64,000 nucleotides of DNA from Pegoplata infirma (taxonomy: Eukaryota > Arthropoda > Insecta > Diptera > Anthomyiidae), in the NCBI GenBank assembly GCA_963921195.1, contig OY992540.1, forward strand, positions 176,857,896 to 176,921,895. Reading direction: 5' to 3'. Shown one piece after another: positions 10,496 through 22,632 of the stretch. The notes below the pieces were generated by a model that had not been told where the DNA came from, did not search any database, and worked only from the letters and a program-made list of their open reading frames with translations. The number at the start of each line of letters is the position of its first letter. The first letter of the stretch is position 1. The position numbers and the translations under genes are program-made.

Positions 10496-13400
10496 TATAG
10501 AAAAATTGTCTTTCAGAAATTTTCTATATAATTGTCTTTAAAAAAGTTTCTATAGAAAAATTGTCTTTCATAGAAGTTTTCTATACAAAAACTGTCTTTC
10601 AGAAATTTTCCATAGAAAAATTGTCTTTGAGAAAGTTTCTATTGAAAAATTGTCTTCGAGAAATTTTCTATAGAAGACTTGTCTCTCAGAAATTTTCTAT
10701 ACAAAAACTGTTTTTTAAAAATTTTCTATAGAAGAATTGTCTCTCAAAAATTTTCTATAAAAAAATTGTTTTTCAGAAATTTTCTATAGAAAAATTGTCT
10801 TTCAGAAATTTTTAATAGAAGAATTGCCTTTCAGAAATTTTCTATAGATAAATTGTCTTTCAGAAATTTTCTATAGAAGAATTGTCTTCAGAAAGTTTCT
10901 ATAGAAAAATTAACTTTGAGAAATTTTTATAAAAAAATTGTCTTTAGAGATATTTTTTATAGAAAAATTGTCTGATTGTGAGAAATTTTTTATAGAAGAA
11001 TTATCATTGAGAAATTTTTTGTAGAAAAATTGTCTATAGAAAAATTGTCTTTGAGAAATTTTCTATAGAAGAATTGTCTCTCAGAAATTTTCTATAGAAA
11101 AATTGTTTTTCACAAATTTTCTATACAAAAACTGTCTTTCAGAAATTTTCTATAGAAAAATTGTCTTTCAGAAATTTTTCATAAAAAATTGTCTTTCAGA
11201 AACTTTCTACAGCAAAATTGTTTTTCACAAAATTTGTTATACAAAAAGTGTCTTTCAGAAATTTTCTATAGAAAAATTGTCTTTGAGAAATTTTCTATAG
11301 AAGAATTGTCTCTCAGAAAATTTCTATAAAAAAATTGTCTTCCAAAAATTTTCTATAGACAAAATGTCTTTCAGAAATTTTCTATAGAAAAATTGTCTTT
11401 TAGAAATTTTCTATAAATAAATTGTCTTTCAGAAATTTTCTATAAAGGAATTGTCTTTCAGAAAGTTTCTATAGAAAAATTGTCTTCGAGAAATTTTTAT
11501 TGAAAAGTTGTCTTTAGAGATATTTTCTATAGAAAAATTGTCTTGTAAGAAATTTTCTATAGAAGAATTGTCTTTGAGAAATTTTCTATAGAAGAATTGT
11601 CTTTCAGAAATTTATAATAGACAATTTGTTTTTCACAAATTTTCTATACAAAATCTGTCTTTCAGAAATTTTCTATGGAAAAATGGTTTTTCACAAATTC
11701 TCTTTACAAAAACTGTCTTTCAGAAATTTTTTTATAGAAAAATTGTCTTTGAGAAATTTTCTATAGAAGAATTGTAAAAAAATTGTCTTCAGAAATTTTC
11801 TATTGAAAAATTGTCTTTCAGAAATTTTCTATATAAGACAATTTTTGTCTTTTAGAAATTTTCTATAAAAAATTGTCTTTCAGAAATTTTCTATAGAAAA
11901 ATTGTCTTTGAAAAAGTTTCTGTAAAATAATTGTCTTTGAAAAAGTTTTTGTAGAAAAATTGTCTTTGAGAAATTTTCTATGGAAAAATTGCCTTTCTGA
12001 AATTTTCTATGGAAAAATTATCTTTGTGAAATTTTTTATAGAAAAATTATCTTTAAAAAATGTTCTATTAAAGAATTGTCTTCGAGAAATTTTCTGTAGA
12101 ATAATTATCTTTGGAAATTTGCTATAGAAAAATTATCTTAAAAAAATTTTCTATTCTTTGAGAATTCTTTTGTAGAAAAATTGTCTTTTAATAAATTTTC
12201 TATAGAAGAATTGTCTTTGAGAAATTTTTTATAGACGAATTGTCTTTCAGAAATTTTCTATAGAAAAATTATTTTTCACAAATTTTCTATACATAAGCTG
12301 TCTTCAGAAATTTTCTATTGAAAAATGTTTTTTCACAAATTCTCTAGACAAAAACTGTCTTTCAGAAATTTTTTTATTGAAAAATTGTCTTTGAGAAATT
12401 TTCTATAGAAGAATTGTAAAAAAATTGTCTTTCAGAAATTTTCTATAGAAAAATTGTCTTTCAGAAATTTTCTATAAAAAAATTGTCTTTTACAAATTTT
12501 CTATAAAAGAATTGTCTTTGAGAAATTTTTTTAGAAAAATTATCTTTCAAAAATTTTCTATAGAAAAAATGTCTCTCAGAAATTTTCTATAGAAAAATTG
12601 TCTTTTAGAAATTTTCTATATATAAATTGTCTTTCAGAAATTTTCTATAGAAGAATTATATTTCTATAGAAAAATTGTCATTCATAAATTTTTTATACAA
12701 AAACTGTCTTTCAGAAATTTTCTATAGAAAAATTGTCTGTGAGAAAGTTTCTATAGAAAAATTGTCTTTCAGAAACTTTCTATAGAAAAATTGTCTTTGA
12801 GAAATTTTCTATAGAAGAATTGTCTCTCAGAAAATTTCTATCAATCAATTGACTTTGAGAAATTTTGATATAAAAATTGTCTTTAGAGATATTTTCTATA
12901 GAAAAATTGTCTGAGTAGATTTTTATAGAAAAATTGTTTTCACAAAAATTGTCTTTTAGAAAATTTCTATGGAAAATTTGTCTTTGAGAAATTTTCTATA
13001 GAAGAATTTTTCTATAAAAAAATTGTCTCTCAGAAATTTTCTATAAAAAAAAATTGTCTTTGAGAAATTTTCTATAAAAAATTGTCTTTGAGAAATTTTC
13101 TATAAAAAAATTGTCTTTGAGAAATTTTCTATAGAAAAATTGTATTTCAAATATTTTCTATAGAAAACCTGTCGTTCAGAAATTTTCTATAGAAAAATTG
13201 TCTTTCAGAAACTTTCTATAGAAAAATTGTTTTTCACAAAATCTTTTGTACAAAAACTATCTTTCAGAAACTTTCTATATAAAAATTGTCTTTGAGAAAT
13301 TTTCTATAGAAGAATTGTCTCTCAGAAAATTTCTATAAAAAAATTGTCATTCAAAAATTTTCTATAGAAAAAATGTCTTTCAGAAATTTTCTATAGAAAA

Positions 13401-15709
13401 ATTGTCTTTTAGAAATTTTCTATAAATAAATTGTCTTTAAGAAATTATCTATAGAGGAATTGTCTTCGAGAAATTTTTATAGAAAAATTGTCTTTAGAGA
13501 TATTTTCTATAGAAAAATTGTCTGAGAATTTTTTTATAGAAGAACTGTCTTTGAGAATTCTTTTGTAGAGAAATTGTCTTTTAAGAAATTTTCTATAGAA
13601 GAATTGTCTTTGAGAAATTTTCTATAGAAGAATTGTCTTTCAGAAATTTTCTATAGAAAATTTGTCTTTAAAAATTTTCTATAGAAAAATTGTTGTTCAA
13701 AAATTTTTTATAGAAAAAAATTTTTATATCAAAAAATTGACTTTGAGAAATTTTGATAGAAAAATTGTCTTTAGAAATATTTTCTATGGAAATTTTCTAT
13801 GGAAAAATGTTTTTTCACAAATTCTCTTTACAAAAACTATCTCTCAGAAATTTTTTTATAGAAAAATTGTCTTTGAGAAATTTTCTACAGAAGAATTGTA
13901 AAAAAATTGTCTTTCAGAAATTTTCTATAGAAAAATTGTCTTTTAGAAATTATCTATAAAAAAATTGTTTTTCAGAAATTTTCTATAAAAAAATTGTCTT
14001 TGAAAAATTGTCTTTGAAAAATTGTCTGTAGAATAATTGTCTTTGAAAAAGTTTTTGTAGAAAAATTGTCTTTGAGAAATTTTCTATGAAAAAATTGGCT
14101 TTCAGAAATTTTCTATGGAAAAATTATCTTTGTGAAATTTTTTATAGAAAAAATATCTTAAAAAAATTTTCTCTTAAAGAATTGTCTTTGAGAAATTTTC
14201 TGTAGAATAATTGTCTTTGGAAATTTTCTATAGAAAAATTATCTTTAAAAAATTTTCTACTAAAGAATTATCTTTAAGAAATTTTCTATAGAAAAATTGT
14301 CTTTGAGAAAGTTTCTGTAGAAAAATTGTCTTTGAGAAATTTTCTATAGATGAATTGTCTTTAAAAATTTTCTATAGAAAAATTGTTGTTTAAAAATTTT
14401 TTATAGAAAAAAATTTTTTATATCAAAAAATTGACTTTGCGAAATTTTGATTGAAAAATTGTCTTTAGAGATATTTTCTATAGAAAAATATTCTGAGTAG
14501 TTTTTTATAGAAGAATTGTCTTTTAGAAAATTTCTATGGAAAAATTGTCTTTGAGAAATTTTCTATAGAAGAATTGTCTCTCAGAAATTTTCTATAAAAA
14601 AAAATTGTCCCTCAGAAATTTTCTATAAAAAATTGTCCTTGAGAAATTTTCTATAGAAAAAATAGTCTTTCAAATATTTTCTATAGAAAACCTGTCTTTC
14701 AGAAATTTTCTATAGAAAAATTGTCTTTCAGAAACTTTGTATCGAAAAATTGTTTTTCACAAAATTTTTATACAAAAACTGTCTTTCAGAAATTTTTTAT
14801 ACAAAAACTGTCTTTCAGAAATTTTCTATAGAAAAATTGTCTTTGAGAAATTTTCTATAGAAGAATTGTCTCTCAGAAAATTTCTATATAAAAATTGTCT
14901 TTGAGAAATTTTCTTTACAAAAATTGTCTTTGAGAAAGTTCCTATAAAAGAATTGTCTTTGAGAAATTTTCTATAGAAAAATTGTCTTTCAAAAATTTTC
15001 TATAGAAAAAATGTCTTTCAGAAATTTTCTATAGAAAAATTGTCTTTTAGAAATTTTCTATAAATAAATTGTCTTTCAAAAATTTTCTATAGAAGAATTG
15101 TCTTTCAGAAAGTTTCTATAGAAAAATTCACTTTTAGAAATTTTTATAGAAAAATTGTCGTTAGGGATATTTTCTATTGAAAAATTATCTGAGAAATTTT
15201 GTATAGAGAATTTTCTACAGAAAAATTGTCCTTGAGAAATTTTCTGTAGAAAAATTGTCATTAAGAAATTTTTTATCGAAAAATTGTTTTTCAGAAATTT
15301 TTTATAGAAGAATTGTCTTTCAGAAAGTTGCTATAGAAGCATTGTCTTTGAGAAACTTTCTATATAGAGAAATTGTCTTTGAGAAATTTTCTATAGAAAA
15401 ATCGTTTTTCACAAATTTTCTATACATAAACTGTCCTTCAGAAATTTTAAATAGAAAAATTGTCTTTGAGAAAATTTCTATAAAAAAAATTGTCTTTGAG
15501 AAATTTTCTTAGAAGAATGGTTTCTCATAAATTTTCTATAAAAAATAAAAAAAAATTGTCTTTGCGAAATTTTCTATAGAAAAATTGTCTTTGGGAAAGT
15601 TTCTATAAAAGAATTGTAGTTGAGAAATTTTCTACAGAAAAATTGTCTTTCAAGAAGAATTGTATTTCAGAAAGCTTCTAGAGAAAAATTGTCTTTGAGA
15701 AAGTTTCTT
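10496..15709 (+). repeat. Tandem satellite array, unit about 29 bp, 5.2 kb
   Basis: Roughly 180 degenerate head-to-tail units around the core TTTTCTATAGAAAAATTGTC followed by TTTCAGAAA or TTTGAGAAA. The TTTTCTATAGAAAA part is itself a short palindrome. Variants (GAAGAATTGTCTCTCAG, ACAAAAACTGTCTTTCAG) recur at intervals, hinting at higher-order units. Apparent open frames in it are repeat artefacts. The array is bounded on the left by the end of a TA-type MITE and is interrupted at 15712 by another, after which it continues to about 16450. The same unit fills 35372-38425. Confidence 0.92.
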
Positions 15710-15711
15710 TA

Positions 15712-16213
15712 CACTTAGAAAATTTTTGCAGTTACTACATGACGGTCATTTGTGTAGTAAGTAGTAATTGTTGTTTTCAACTACAATTTCAGTTGTTTTT
15801 GTATGAAAAATCTAAAACAACTGTTTTTTGTAGTCGTTTTAAAAAACAAATACAAAAAATTACTACATTGTAGTAACAGTTGTTTTATGTAGTTGTTTTT
15901 AGTATATAAAAAAACTTATAATTTTCTAGAAATTTTTAGAAAAACGGATGTGCATTAATTATTTCCAAATAATTTTAACCGTTTTTGACGTTTAGAAGTT
16001 TTTTTTGTTAATAGAAAAATTCAGACAATTTGAATTACAGTAAAAACAACTGTAATTTGAAGTAGTTTTTACAGTTGTAGTTGTTAATCAATAGTTAAAA
16101 ACAACAAACATTTTTAGTTGGACCGTAAAATGTAGTGGACGCCTAAACAACAACAAGTGTAGTAGTTTTTACTGTCTTTTGTAGTGGAATCTACCGTCAT
16201 AATTTTTTGAGTG
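15712..16213 (+). mobile_element. TA-type MITE, short subfamily, inserted in the satellite
   Basis: Starts CACTTAGAAAATTTTTGCAG and ends TTTTTTGAGTG, with TA on both sides (15710-15711, 16214-16215). It shares its ends and the first 200 bp or so with the 1.07-kb family but lacks most of the middle, giving 502 bp. Satellite units lie on both sides, so it jumped into the array. Confidence 0.82.
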
Positions 16214-16215
16214 TA

Positions 16216-16450
16216 GAAAAACTTTCTATAGAAAAATTGTCTCTCAAATATTTTCTATAGAAAACCTGTCTTTCAGAAATTTTTTTTAGAAAAATTGTCT
16301 TTCAGAATTTTTTTTATAGAAAAACTGTTTTTGAAAAAGTTTCTATAGAAAAATTGTCCTTGAGAAATTTTCTGTAGAAAAATTGTCCATAAGAAATATT
16401 TTATATAAAAATTGTATTTTAGAAATTTTCTATAGAAAAATTGTCTTTGA
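16216..16450 (+). repeat. Satellite array continued after the MITE
   Basis: Seven or eight more units of the TTTTCTATAGAAAAATTGTC satellite, ending within CAAATTGTCTTTGA style units where a different repeat (TTGAGCGTGTTCAGCAGAG) begins. Confidence 0.85.
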
Positions 16451-16688
16451 GCGTGTTCAGCAGAGAAACCTGCTACTCAACAGTTGAGATGTAGCATGTT
16501 TTGATTAGTTGACTCTGCTGAACGCATTTTTTTATGAATGTTTTAAAATATTGGAATAAATTATTATTTTTTTATATTTTCATTTATTTTTTCTGTGGAA
16601 AATACTTTTTTATTATTTTTTTTTTGTTTATTTCCTTGAATAACGTCAAAAAAAAATAAATAATTTCAATATAACAGCTTATTTATCA
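16447..16688 (+). repeat. 240-bp repeat with double hairpin, copy 1
   Basis: Begins TTGAGCGTGTTCAGCAGAG. Bases GTTCAGCAGAG pair with CTCTGCTGAAC about 60 bp later, and inside that stem TGCTACTCAAC pairs with GTTGAGATGTAGCA, giving a hairpin within a hairpin at about 16452-16525. The shared sequence continues as AT-rich DNA to CTTATTTATCA. A near-identical copy is at 29656-29891. The right end of this copy is cut by the MITE at 16689. Confidence 0.75.
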
Positions 16689-17757
16689 CACTCAGAAAAT
16701 TATTGCAGTTACTACATGACGGTTGTTTGTGTAGTAAGTAGTAGCTGTTGTTTTTAACTACAATTTCGGTCGTTTTTGTGTGAAAAAATCTCAAACAACT
16801 TTTTTTTGTAGTAGTTTCAAAAAATAAATACAAAAAATATACTACACTGTAATAGTTGATTTATGTAGTTGTTTTTAGTTTTTTTCTAAAAACTCGTTTT
16901 TTTCTAGAAATTTTTATTGCAAACGAATGTGTCGAACGAGTTGGTCGTGCGGGATGCGGAAGGAATTATTTTTATACCAAATAAATAATATCTAAATAAA
17001 TTAAATTACAATTTATTAAATTTAATTATAACAAAAAATATGTTTTTGGAAAAATATTCTTGAGCGAAAGAAAATAAGTGGATAAATAAGATAACAAGTG
17101 TGTATAATATAGCGCTCACATAAGCGTGTGTAAAAACCAATCGGAAAAAAACAAAATACAATGTATGCAGTGCCTTGTTTTCTTATGAGCGTGCCATCTT
17201 TCTTTTCTTTGTATACACAACAGAACAGGTACATACTTTTTTGAAACATTGCAAATTAATTCTTTTTTTTTATAAATCAATTTTGCCAAAGCATTTGGTT
17301 TTTTTATTCCAGACAAATTTTGATCAGTAGCGGTGAAAATTTGAAATGAACTATTAAAAAAACAAAGGTAAATACAATCAATTTATTTTGTTTAACATTT
17401 TATTAATATAATTTTTTTCTTCTATAATTCCAGATAAATACACCAAAAAATTTTAATTTCATGTCGAAATTCTATACAACCAACTGAAATGTATTGCTTT
17501 TTAAATAAATAAAAATCAATCACTTAAACGTTTAAAAAATTTTTTAAATAAAATTTCAGGCAAGTGTAGTAAAAACAACTGTATACCGTCTTTTGTAGTA
17601 GTTTTTACTACATTTTGTAGTTGAAAATCAATAGTTAAAAACAACAACATATTCAGTTGTTTTTACCGTAATGTGTAGTGGACGCCTTTTCAACAACAAA
17701 ATGTAGTCAAAACAACAGTCTTTTGTAGTAGATTTTACCGACATACTTTTTTGAGTG
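16689..17757 (+). mobile_element. TA-type MITE (CACTCAGAAAA family), copy 2, 1069 bp
   Basis: Complete element from CACTCAGAAAATTATTGCAG to CATACTTTTTTGAGTG. Near both ends are repeated and inverted AAAACAACTAC / GTAGTTGTTTTT motifs, likely subterminal transposase sites. The centre holds conserved splice-like motifs (AACAG/GTACAT, TTCCAG/ACAAAT, CAAAG/GTAAAT, TTCCAG/ATAAAT). The immediate flanks are CA and TG rather than TA, so the target site has changed or the ends were repaired. No transposase frame. Confidence 0.85.
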
Positions 17758-18584
17758 TGAGCAAAAATGTGTTCATTACCGATTCTAAGAATCTCTAAAG
17801 AATCTGCGGTCCACTTTCAATATATGGACTCCTAAATTTGAATCTAAAAATTTGAGCATTCCCCAAATTTTAAAAATGCTCATTTCTCAGAAAATTTTGC
17901 CGAAACAAAAAAAAGGCCAAATACATTTTTGTAGTTCTTTACACGACCGTCTTAATCCCTCCGTGTAATAGTTTTTTTAATTATCCCGTTAAGATTCTAA
18001 AGACCCTTTTGGGCCTTTAAATTCCCGTATGTTAAAAACTAAGCAAGGTAGAGCGAAAAGGGCAAAGATGTTGAATCAAAATCCATGACGATCCTTAATA
18101 GACCCAATGGGACTGGGCCTAAGGTGGTCTGTACCCATGGGTTCCGAACCTAATTGGGTCTGCCCAAAATCGGAACTTTAAATAAGATGTACTCCATAAA
18201 ATAAATTTTTTCCCATTTTTTAGTTTTTTTTTTATTTTTCAGAAAAATTTAGACGAAAAGAAGGAAGACATGGTAATGGAGCTAAATCATTATTGAATTT
18301 AGTTAAGTTTCCCACTTTTTAAAAAATTTTTCTTTGTGAGTGTGGTATAAAATTTTATTGCATTTAATTGCTCCTTTTTAAAAATTGGATTAAAATTTTG
18401 TCAAATATGAAACATTTTTCGAAAAATGTTACATTTTGGTGATGAGTATAAAAAAACAGTACAAAAACAGTACACGCTTTAAAAAACAGTACTTTTGCGT
18501 ACTGTTTTAGGTGGTGTGCATAAAACAGTACTTTTTATAAAAAACAGTACATGTACTGTTTAAAACAGTACGAATGGCAACCCT
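17758..18584. repeat. Old repeat fragment and AACAGTAC-rich sequence, no gene
   Basis: About 17780-18185 is a diverged copy of the core of the TA-flanked element at 59530-60412: both contain ATTTTAAAAATGCTCAT-like, AACTAAGCAAGGTAGAGCGA and TGGGTTCCGAACC-type segments in the same order. From 18440 to 18575 a cluster of AAACAGTAC / GTACTGTTT motifs forms short inverted repeats. Nothing coding. Confidence 0.55.
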
Positions 18585-20741
18585 AAACCGAAGCCTCGTC
18601 ATATAGATCCATAGCCATGGCGTCGACGTTAAGGAAGATCCTTGAGAGAATACTTTGCTGGAGATTAGAGTGGTTTTTAGAGTCGAACGAGCAACTAAGC
18701 TGTCACCAGTCCGGTTTCCGTCGCTCTAGGTCTACTACTGATAACGTTATTGCTCTTTGGTCAGCGGTCAACCTAGCTTTCTTACAAGGAAAGTCCTTAT
18801 GTGCAGTGTTTTTGGATATCAAAGGCGCCTTTGACAATGTCAATACTGAATTGCTGTGTCCAGCACTGAATGATATGAATGTCCCAGGTAAATTTTGCAA
18901 CACTATATATGCACTTTTTCAATACAAAGATTTAACGGTAATACATGGCGATAGCACAACACACCGTATATCATTTACGGGCGTCCCGCAGGGATGCGTG
19001 TTAAGTCCAATATGTTTTAACGTGTATATCAACAAAGTCTTCTTCGGTCTACCTGATGGTGTACACATGTTGGGTTACGCAGACGACATTGTAATATTCA
19101 GCGATGACTTTGACCCATATGTTGCGAGATCTAAGGTACAAGCAGCTTTGGCACAGGTGCGATGTACTCTGTTGAATCTGCAGCTTGGCCTCTCTGTGAA
19201 TAAGACCAAGGCGATTATGTTTAGTAGATCAAGATCTGCTCATCTGGTTCCAGCTCTTACTGTTGGTGGAGAATACATCGAATATGTGGATACCTTCAAC
19301 TTTCTTGGCTTTGTCTTCCACAAAAAACTATCTCTAAAACATTACATAGGCTACATATCAAAACGCAGTTTTAAATTTGTCAACGTTTTGCGTTTGTTAT
19401 GTGCAGTATCGTGGGGTTCAGATCCGTCTTGCCCTATACAACTCTATGTTGGCCTCATAAGACCAATACTGGAATACATGGCCCCACTGTTATTGGATTG
19501 TAACAACACAGATCTCCTTAAACTACAACGTATCCAATGGAAATGTCTACGTATTGCTTTGGGTGCAATGATCTCAACACACACTTTGAGCTTAGAGCAG
19601 GTAGCAAACATAATGCCTCTACCTGAACGTCTTAAATATCTGACCAATGGGTTTATGGGCAAAATACTATCAGATGAACAACATCCCGCTCGACAATTTG
19701 TATTTAATTTAGTAAATTGCAATCACACGTTATCATTTGTAAGCTGCTTAAATGACAAAAACATAAATTATAATATACAGAAATCTACTCTACATCCTGT
19801 ATTTCTACAATCATATAAATCACTGTTCTTCAAGGTGGTGGTAAAGCATCTACCAGTCGGGAAGAAGTCAACTACAACCGTAGAAGTACGCCTTTTATTT
19901 TCTAAATACATTTCTAAATGGAAAGATTTCCGGTTGGTATTTGCGGACGGATCCAAATCACATGAATCTATTGGTTGTGGTATTTGGTTTCCCGATATAG
20001 ATATTGAGGGTTATTTTCCATTACATCCGAAATCCTCAGTTTACTCAGCAGAAGCAATGGCAATAATTGAAGCTATTAAATTGATAAAATGTCAAAATGG
20101 TGGTAGATTTCTGTTTGTCTCCGACAGCAAATCAGTTTTAACGGCACTTTCATCGTTTCCTACAAGCCGTACTCATCCCTACATTTTTGAGATTAGATCC
20201 TTACTGTACTCTCTTAAGCAGGAAAATACTTCAATCCATTTCCTTTGGACTCCCAGTCATATGGGTGTAGATGGAAATGAGTATGCTGATAAAATTGCAT
20301 CTACGCATCTATATACAGGTGATCAAAATGATATTGCAGCGGTTGACCTTCGTGGCGTGGATCGAGCCAACGCATTATCGTCATGGCAAAGTCGTTGGTC
20401 TGAGTCTGAATTTGGTCGCCATCTTTATAACATCGCCCCGACAGTGAACAAAACAACTTGGTTTAAATATTCAAACTTTTCTCGCCACAAGATAACACTA
20501 ATAAACAGACTTAAGTTTAACCATACAACTTGCAAAGATCATGTATTTAAAATCAAAATTGTCAATGATAATCTATGTACCTGTGGAAATCTACAATCAC
20601 CAAACCATTTACTATTTAACTGCCCAGATGGGGATAGGCATTCACGTCAAGTCCTTGTCAGTTATTTGAATAGTCTCAATATTTTAGATCAAAACCTAAC
20701 GAATTTATTAAAATTAAATGATCTCAATATTTATACTCTTA
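18585..20741 (+). pseudogene. I-like non-LTR retrotransposon ORF2 fragment (RT + RNase H)
   Basis: Encodes the reverse transcriptase and RNase H that copy a non-LTR retrotransposon into DNA at a nicked target. The open frame with an ATG runs from 18617, but in-frame family-like sequence starts just upstream (SYRSIAMAS), so the element is truncated at its 5' end inside the RT domain; no endonuclease is present. RT blocks are visible: FLDIKGAFDNV (near residue 75), GVPQGCVLSP, and the catalytic YADD at about residue 155. A C-terminal RNase H has ADGSKS (about 443), SAEAMAI (about 479), VSDSKS (about 509) and GNEYADK (about 557). A cysteine-rich tail (CTCGN...HLLFNCP) follows. The RT plus RNase H order and sequence suit the I-clade group. 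The natural end of the frame is overwritten by the MITE at 20742, so the last residues to the stop at 20797 come from that MITE. Confidence 0.85.
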
Positions 20742-21810
20742 CACTCAGAAAATTATTGCAGTTACTACATGACGGTCGTTTGTGTAGTAAGCAGTAGCTG
20801 TTGTTTTTAACTACAATTTCGGTCGTTTTTGTATGAAAAAATCTCAAACAACTTTTTTTGTAGTAGTTTCAAAAAATAACTACAAAAAATATACTACACT
20901 GTAGCAATAGTTGATTTATGTAGTTGTTTTTAGTTTTTTTTCTAAAACTCGTTTTTTTCTAGAAATTTTTATTGCAAACGAATGTGTCGAGCGAGTTGGT
21001 CGTGCGGGATGCGGATGGAATTATTTTTATACCAAATAAATAATATCTAAATAAAATAAATTTCAATTTATTAAATTTAATTATAACAAAAAATATGTTT
21101 TTGGAAAAATATTCTTGAGCGAAAGAAAATAAGTGGATAAATGAGATAACAAGTGTGTATAATATAGCGCTCACATAAGCGTGCGTAAAAACCAATCGGA
21201 AAAAAACAAAATAAAATGTGTGCAGTGTTTTGTTTTCTTATGAGCGCGCCATCTTTCTTTTCTTTGTATACACAACAGAGCAGGTACATACTTTTTTGAA
21301 ACATTTCAAATTAATTCTTTTTTTTATAAATCAATTTTGCCAAAGCATTTCGTTTTTTTTTATTCCAGACAAATTTTGATCAGTAGCGGTGAAAATTTGA
21401 AATGAACTATTAAAAAAACAAGGTAAATACAATCAATTTATTTTGTTTAACATTTTATTAATATAATTTTTTTCTTATATAATTCCAGATAAATACATCA
21501 AAAAATTGTCATCATGTCGAAATTCTATACAACCAACTGAAATGTATTGCTTTTTAAATAAATAAATATCAATCATTTAAACGTTTAAGAAATTTTTTAA
21601 ATAAAATTTCAGGCAATTGTAGAAAAAACAACTGTATTAAACAGTTTTGTAGTAGTTTTTACTACATTTTGTAATTGAAAATCAATAGTTAAAAACAACA
21701 ACATGTTCAGTTGTTTTTACCGTTTATGTAGTGGACGCCTTTTCAACGACAAAATGTAGTCAAAACAACTGTCTTTTGTAGTAGATTTTACCGACATACT
21801 TTTTTGAGTG
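20742..21810 (+). mobile_element. TA-type MITE (CACTCAGAAAA family), copy 3, 1069 bp
   Basis: Complete copy with TA on both sides (20740-20741 and 21811-21812), the Tc1/mariner-type target duplication. Ends are CACTCAGAAAATTATTGCAG and the imperfect inverse CATACTTTTTTGAGTG. It is highly similar to the copy at 16689-17757. It lies in the last codons or 3' end of the I-like element and supplies its present stop codon. No transposase. Confidence 0.9.
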
Positions 21811-21812
21811 TA

Positions 21813-22632
21813 TATATAATTTTTACAAAAAATCTAACTTTAAAATATGAAAGTCAACACGAATCCCTTTTTGTATTAACATATCTGTGATATCTTGTTA
21901 TTTTTATCGTAGTTAATGTAAAATTTTATGCGCTGGTCGCATCTTTTAAAATGTCTATTTGTTATATGTCTTGTATTAGTTTATATACGTATAAACTTTA
22001 TATCAATGTCTAAGTAAATAAATGTACATTTGTAGTTTAACATTCGTGTTTGTCTTTTTTATTGTACTGTATTAGTACGTTCTTAGAACAAACAGAAAAA
22101 AAAAATCTAACAACATCAATGTTAATATCTGTATCTTAACATTCGTATTTGTCTTATTTATTGTACTGTGTCAGTACGTTCGTAGAAAAAAGAAAAAAAA
22201 AAAAAAAACAAAGAAGAAACAAAAAAAAAATACAAAAAACAGAAAAAGTAGAAAGAAAGAATAGAAAACAAAACGAGAATTAAAAAAAAAAAAATTTAAC
22301 ATTGTTTTTATAAAAACAACATCGTTTATTTGATTTGGACTAAAAATCACAAAAAGAACCCAGTGTTCACGGTGATTTTTTACTCTTGGCTGCCCTTGTC
22401 GCTCTGTATGAACCAAGGAAGATGTATAAAGGAATGCTTGCAAACAAGTAGTTGGTCGCAATAGTTATTTTTTTGATTAAAATCAGAACAATAATATTTA
22501 CGAATTTTTTCAAAAGACAAAAAAAATAGCATTTTAAAATATTTGAAATTTGTAATTACAAAATATTTAAAAAACAAATTGTGAAAATAAAAAAATTCTA
22601 TAATAATTTGTGCCACAAATAAATAAAATATA
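21813..22632. other. 3' remnant of the I-like element and AT-rich spacer
   Basis: After the MITE, the I-like frame would close within about 30 bases. A 60-bp block (TTTAACATTCGTGTTTGTCT to AGTACGTTC, about 22037-22083) is repeated at about 22137-22184. Long A runs and AGAAA tracts follow. From 22340 unrecognised AT-rich sequence leads to the THAP exon; it may hold the 5' end and promoter of the P-like element, but I could not find its terminal repeats. Confidence 0.45.

Noticed and set aside
11103..15512. Open frames of 60-85 codons within the satellite (Phe/Ile/Lys/Glu-rich repeats)
   Set aside because: They are translations of the tandem unit; a 29-bp period cycles through frames and the predicted peptides have no independent conservation.
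10496..16450. Possible CRISPR-like array (regular short repeats)
   Set aside because: Units are contiguous and degenerate with no unique spacers, there are no cas genes, and the context is a eukaryotic TE cluster.
22171..22461. Minus-strand Phe-rich 96-codon frame
   Set aside because: Derived from A/G-rich tracts on the plus strand; no signal peptide or domain beyond composition.
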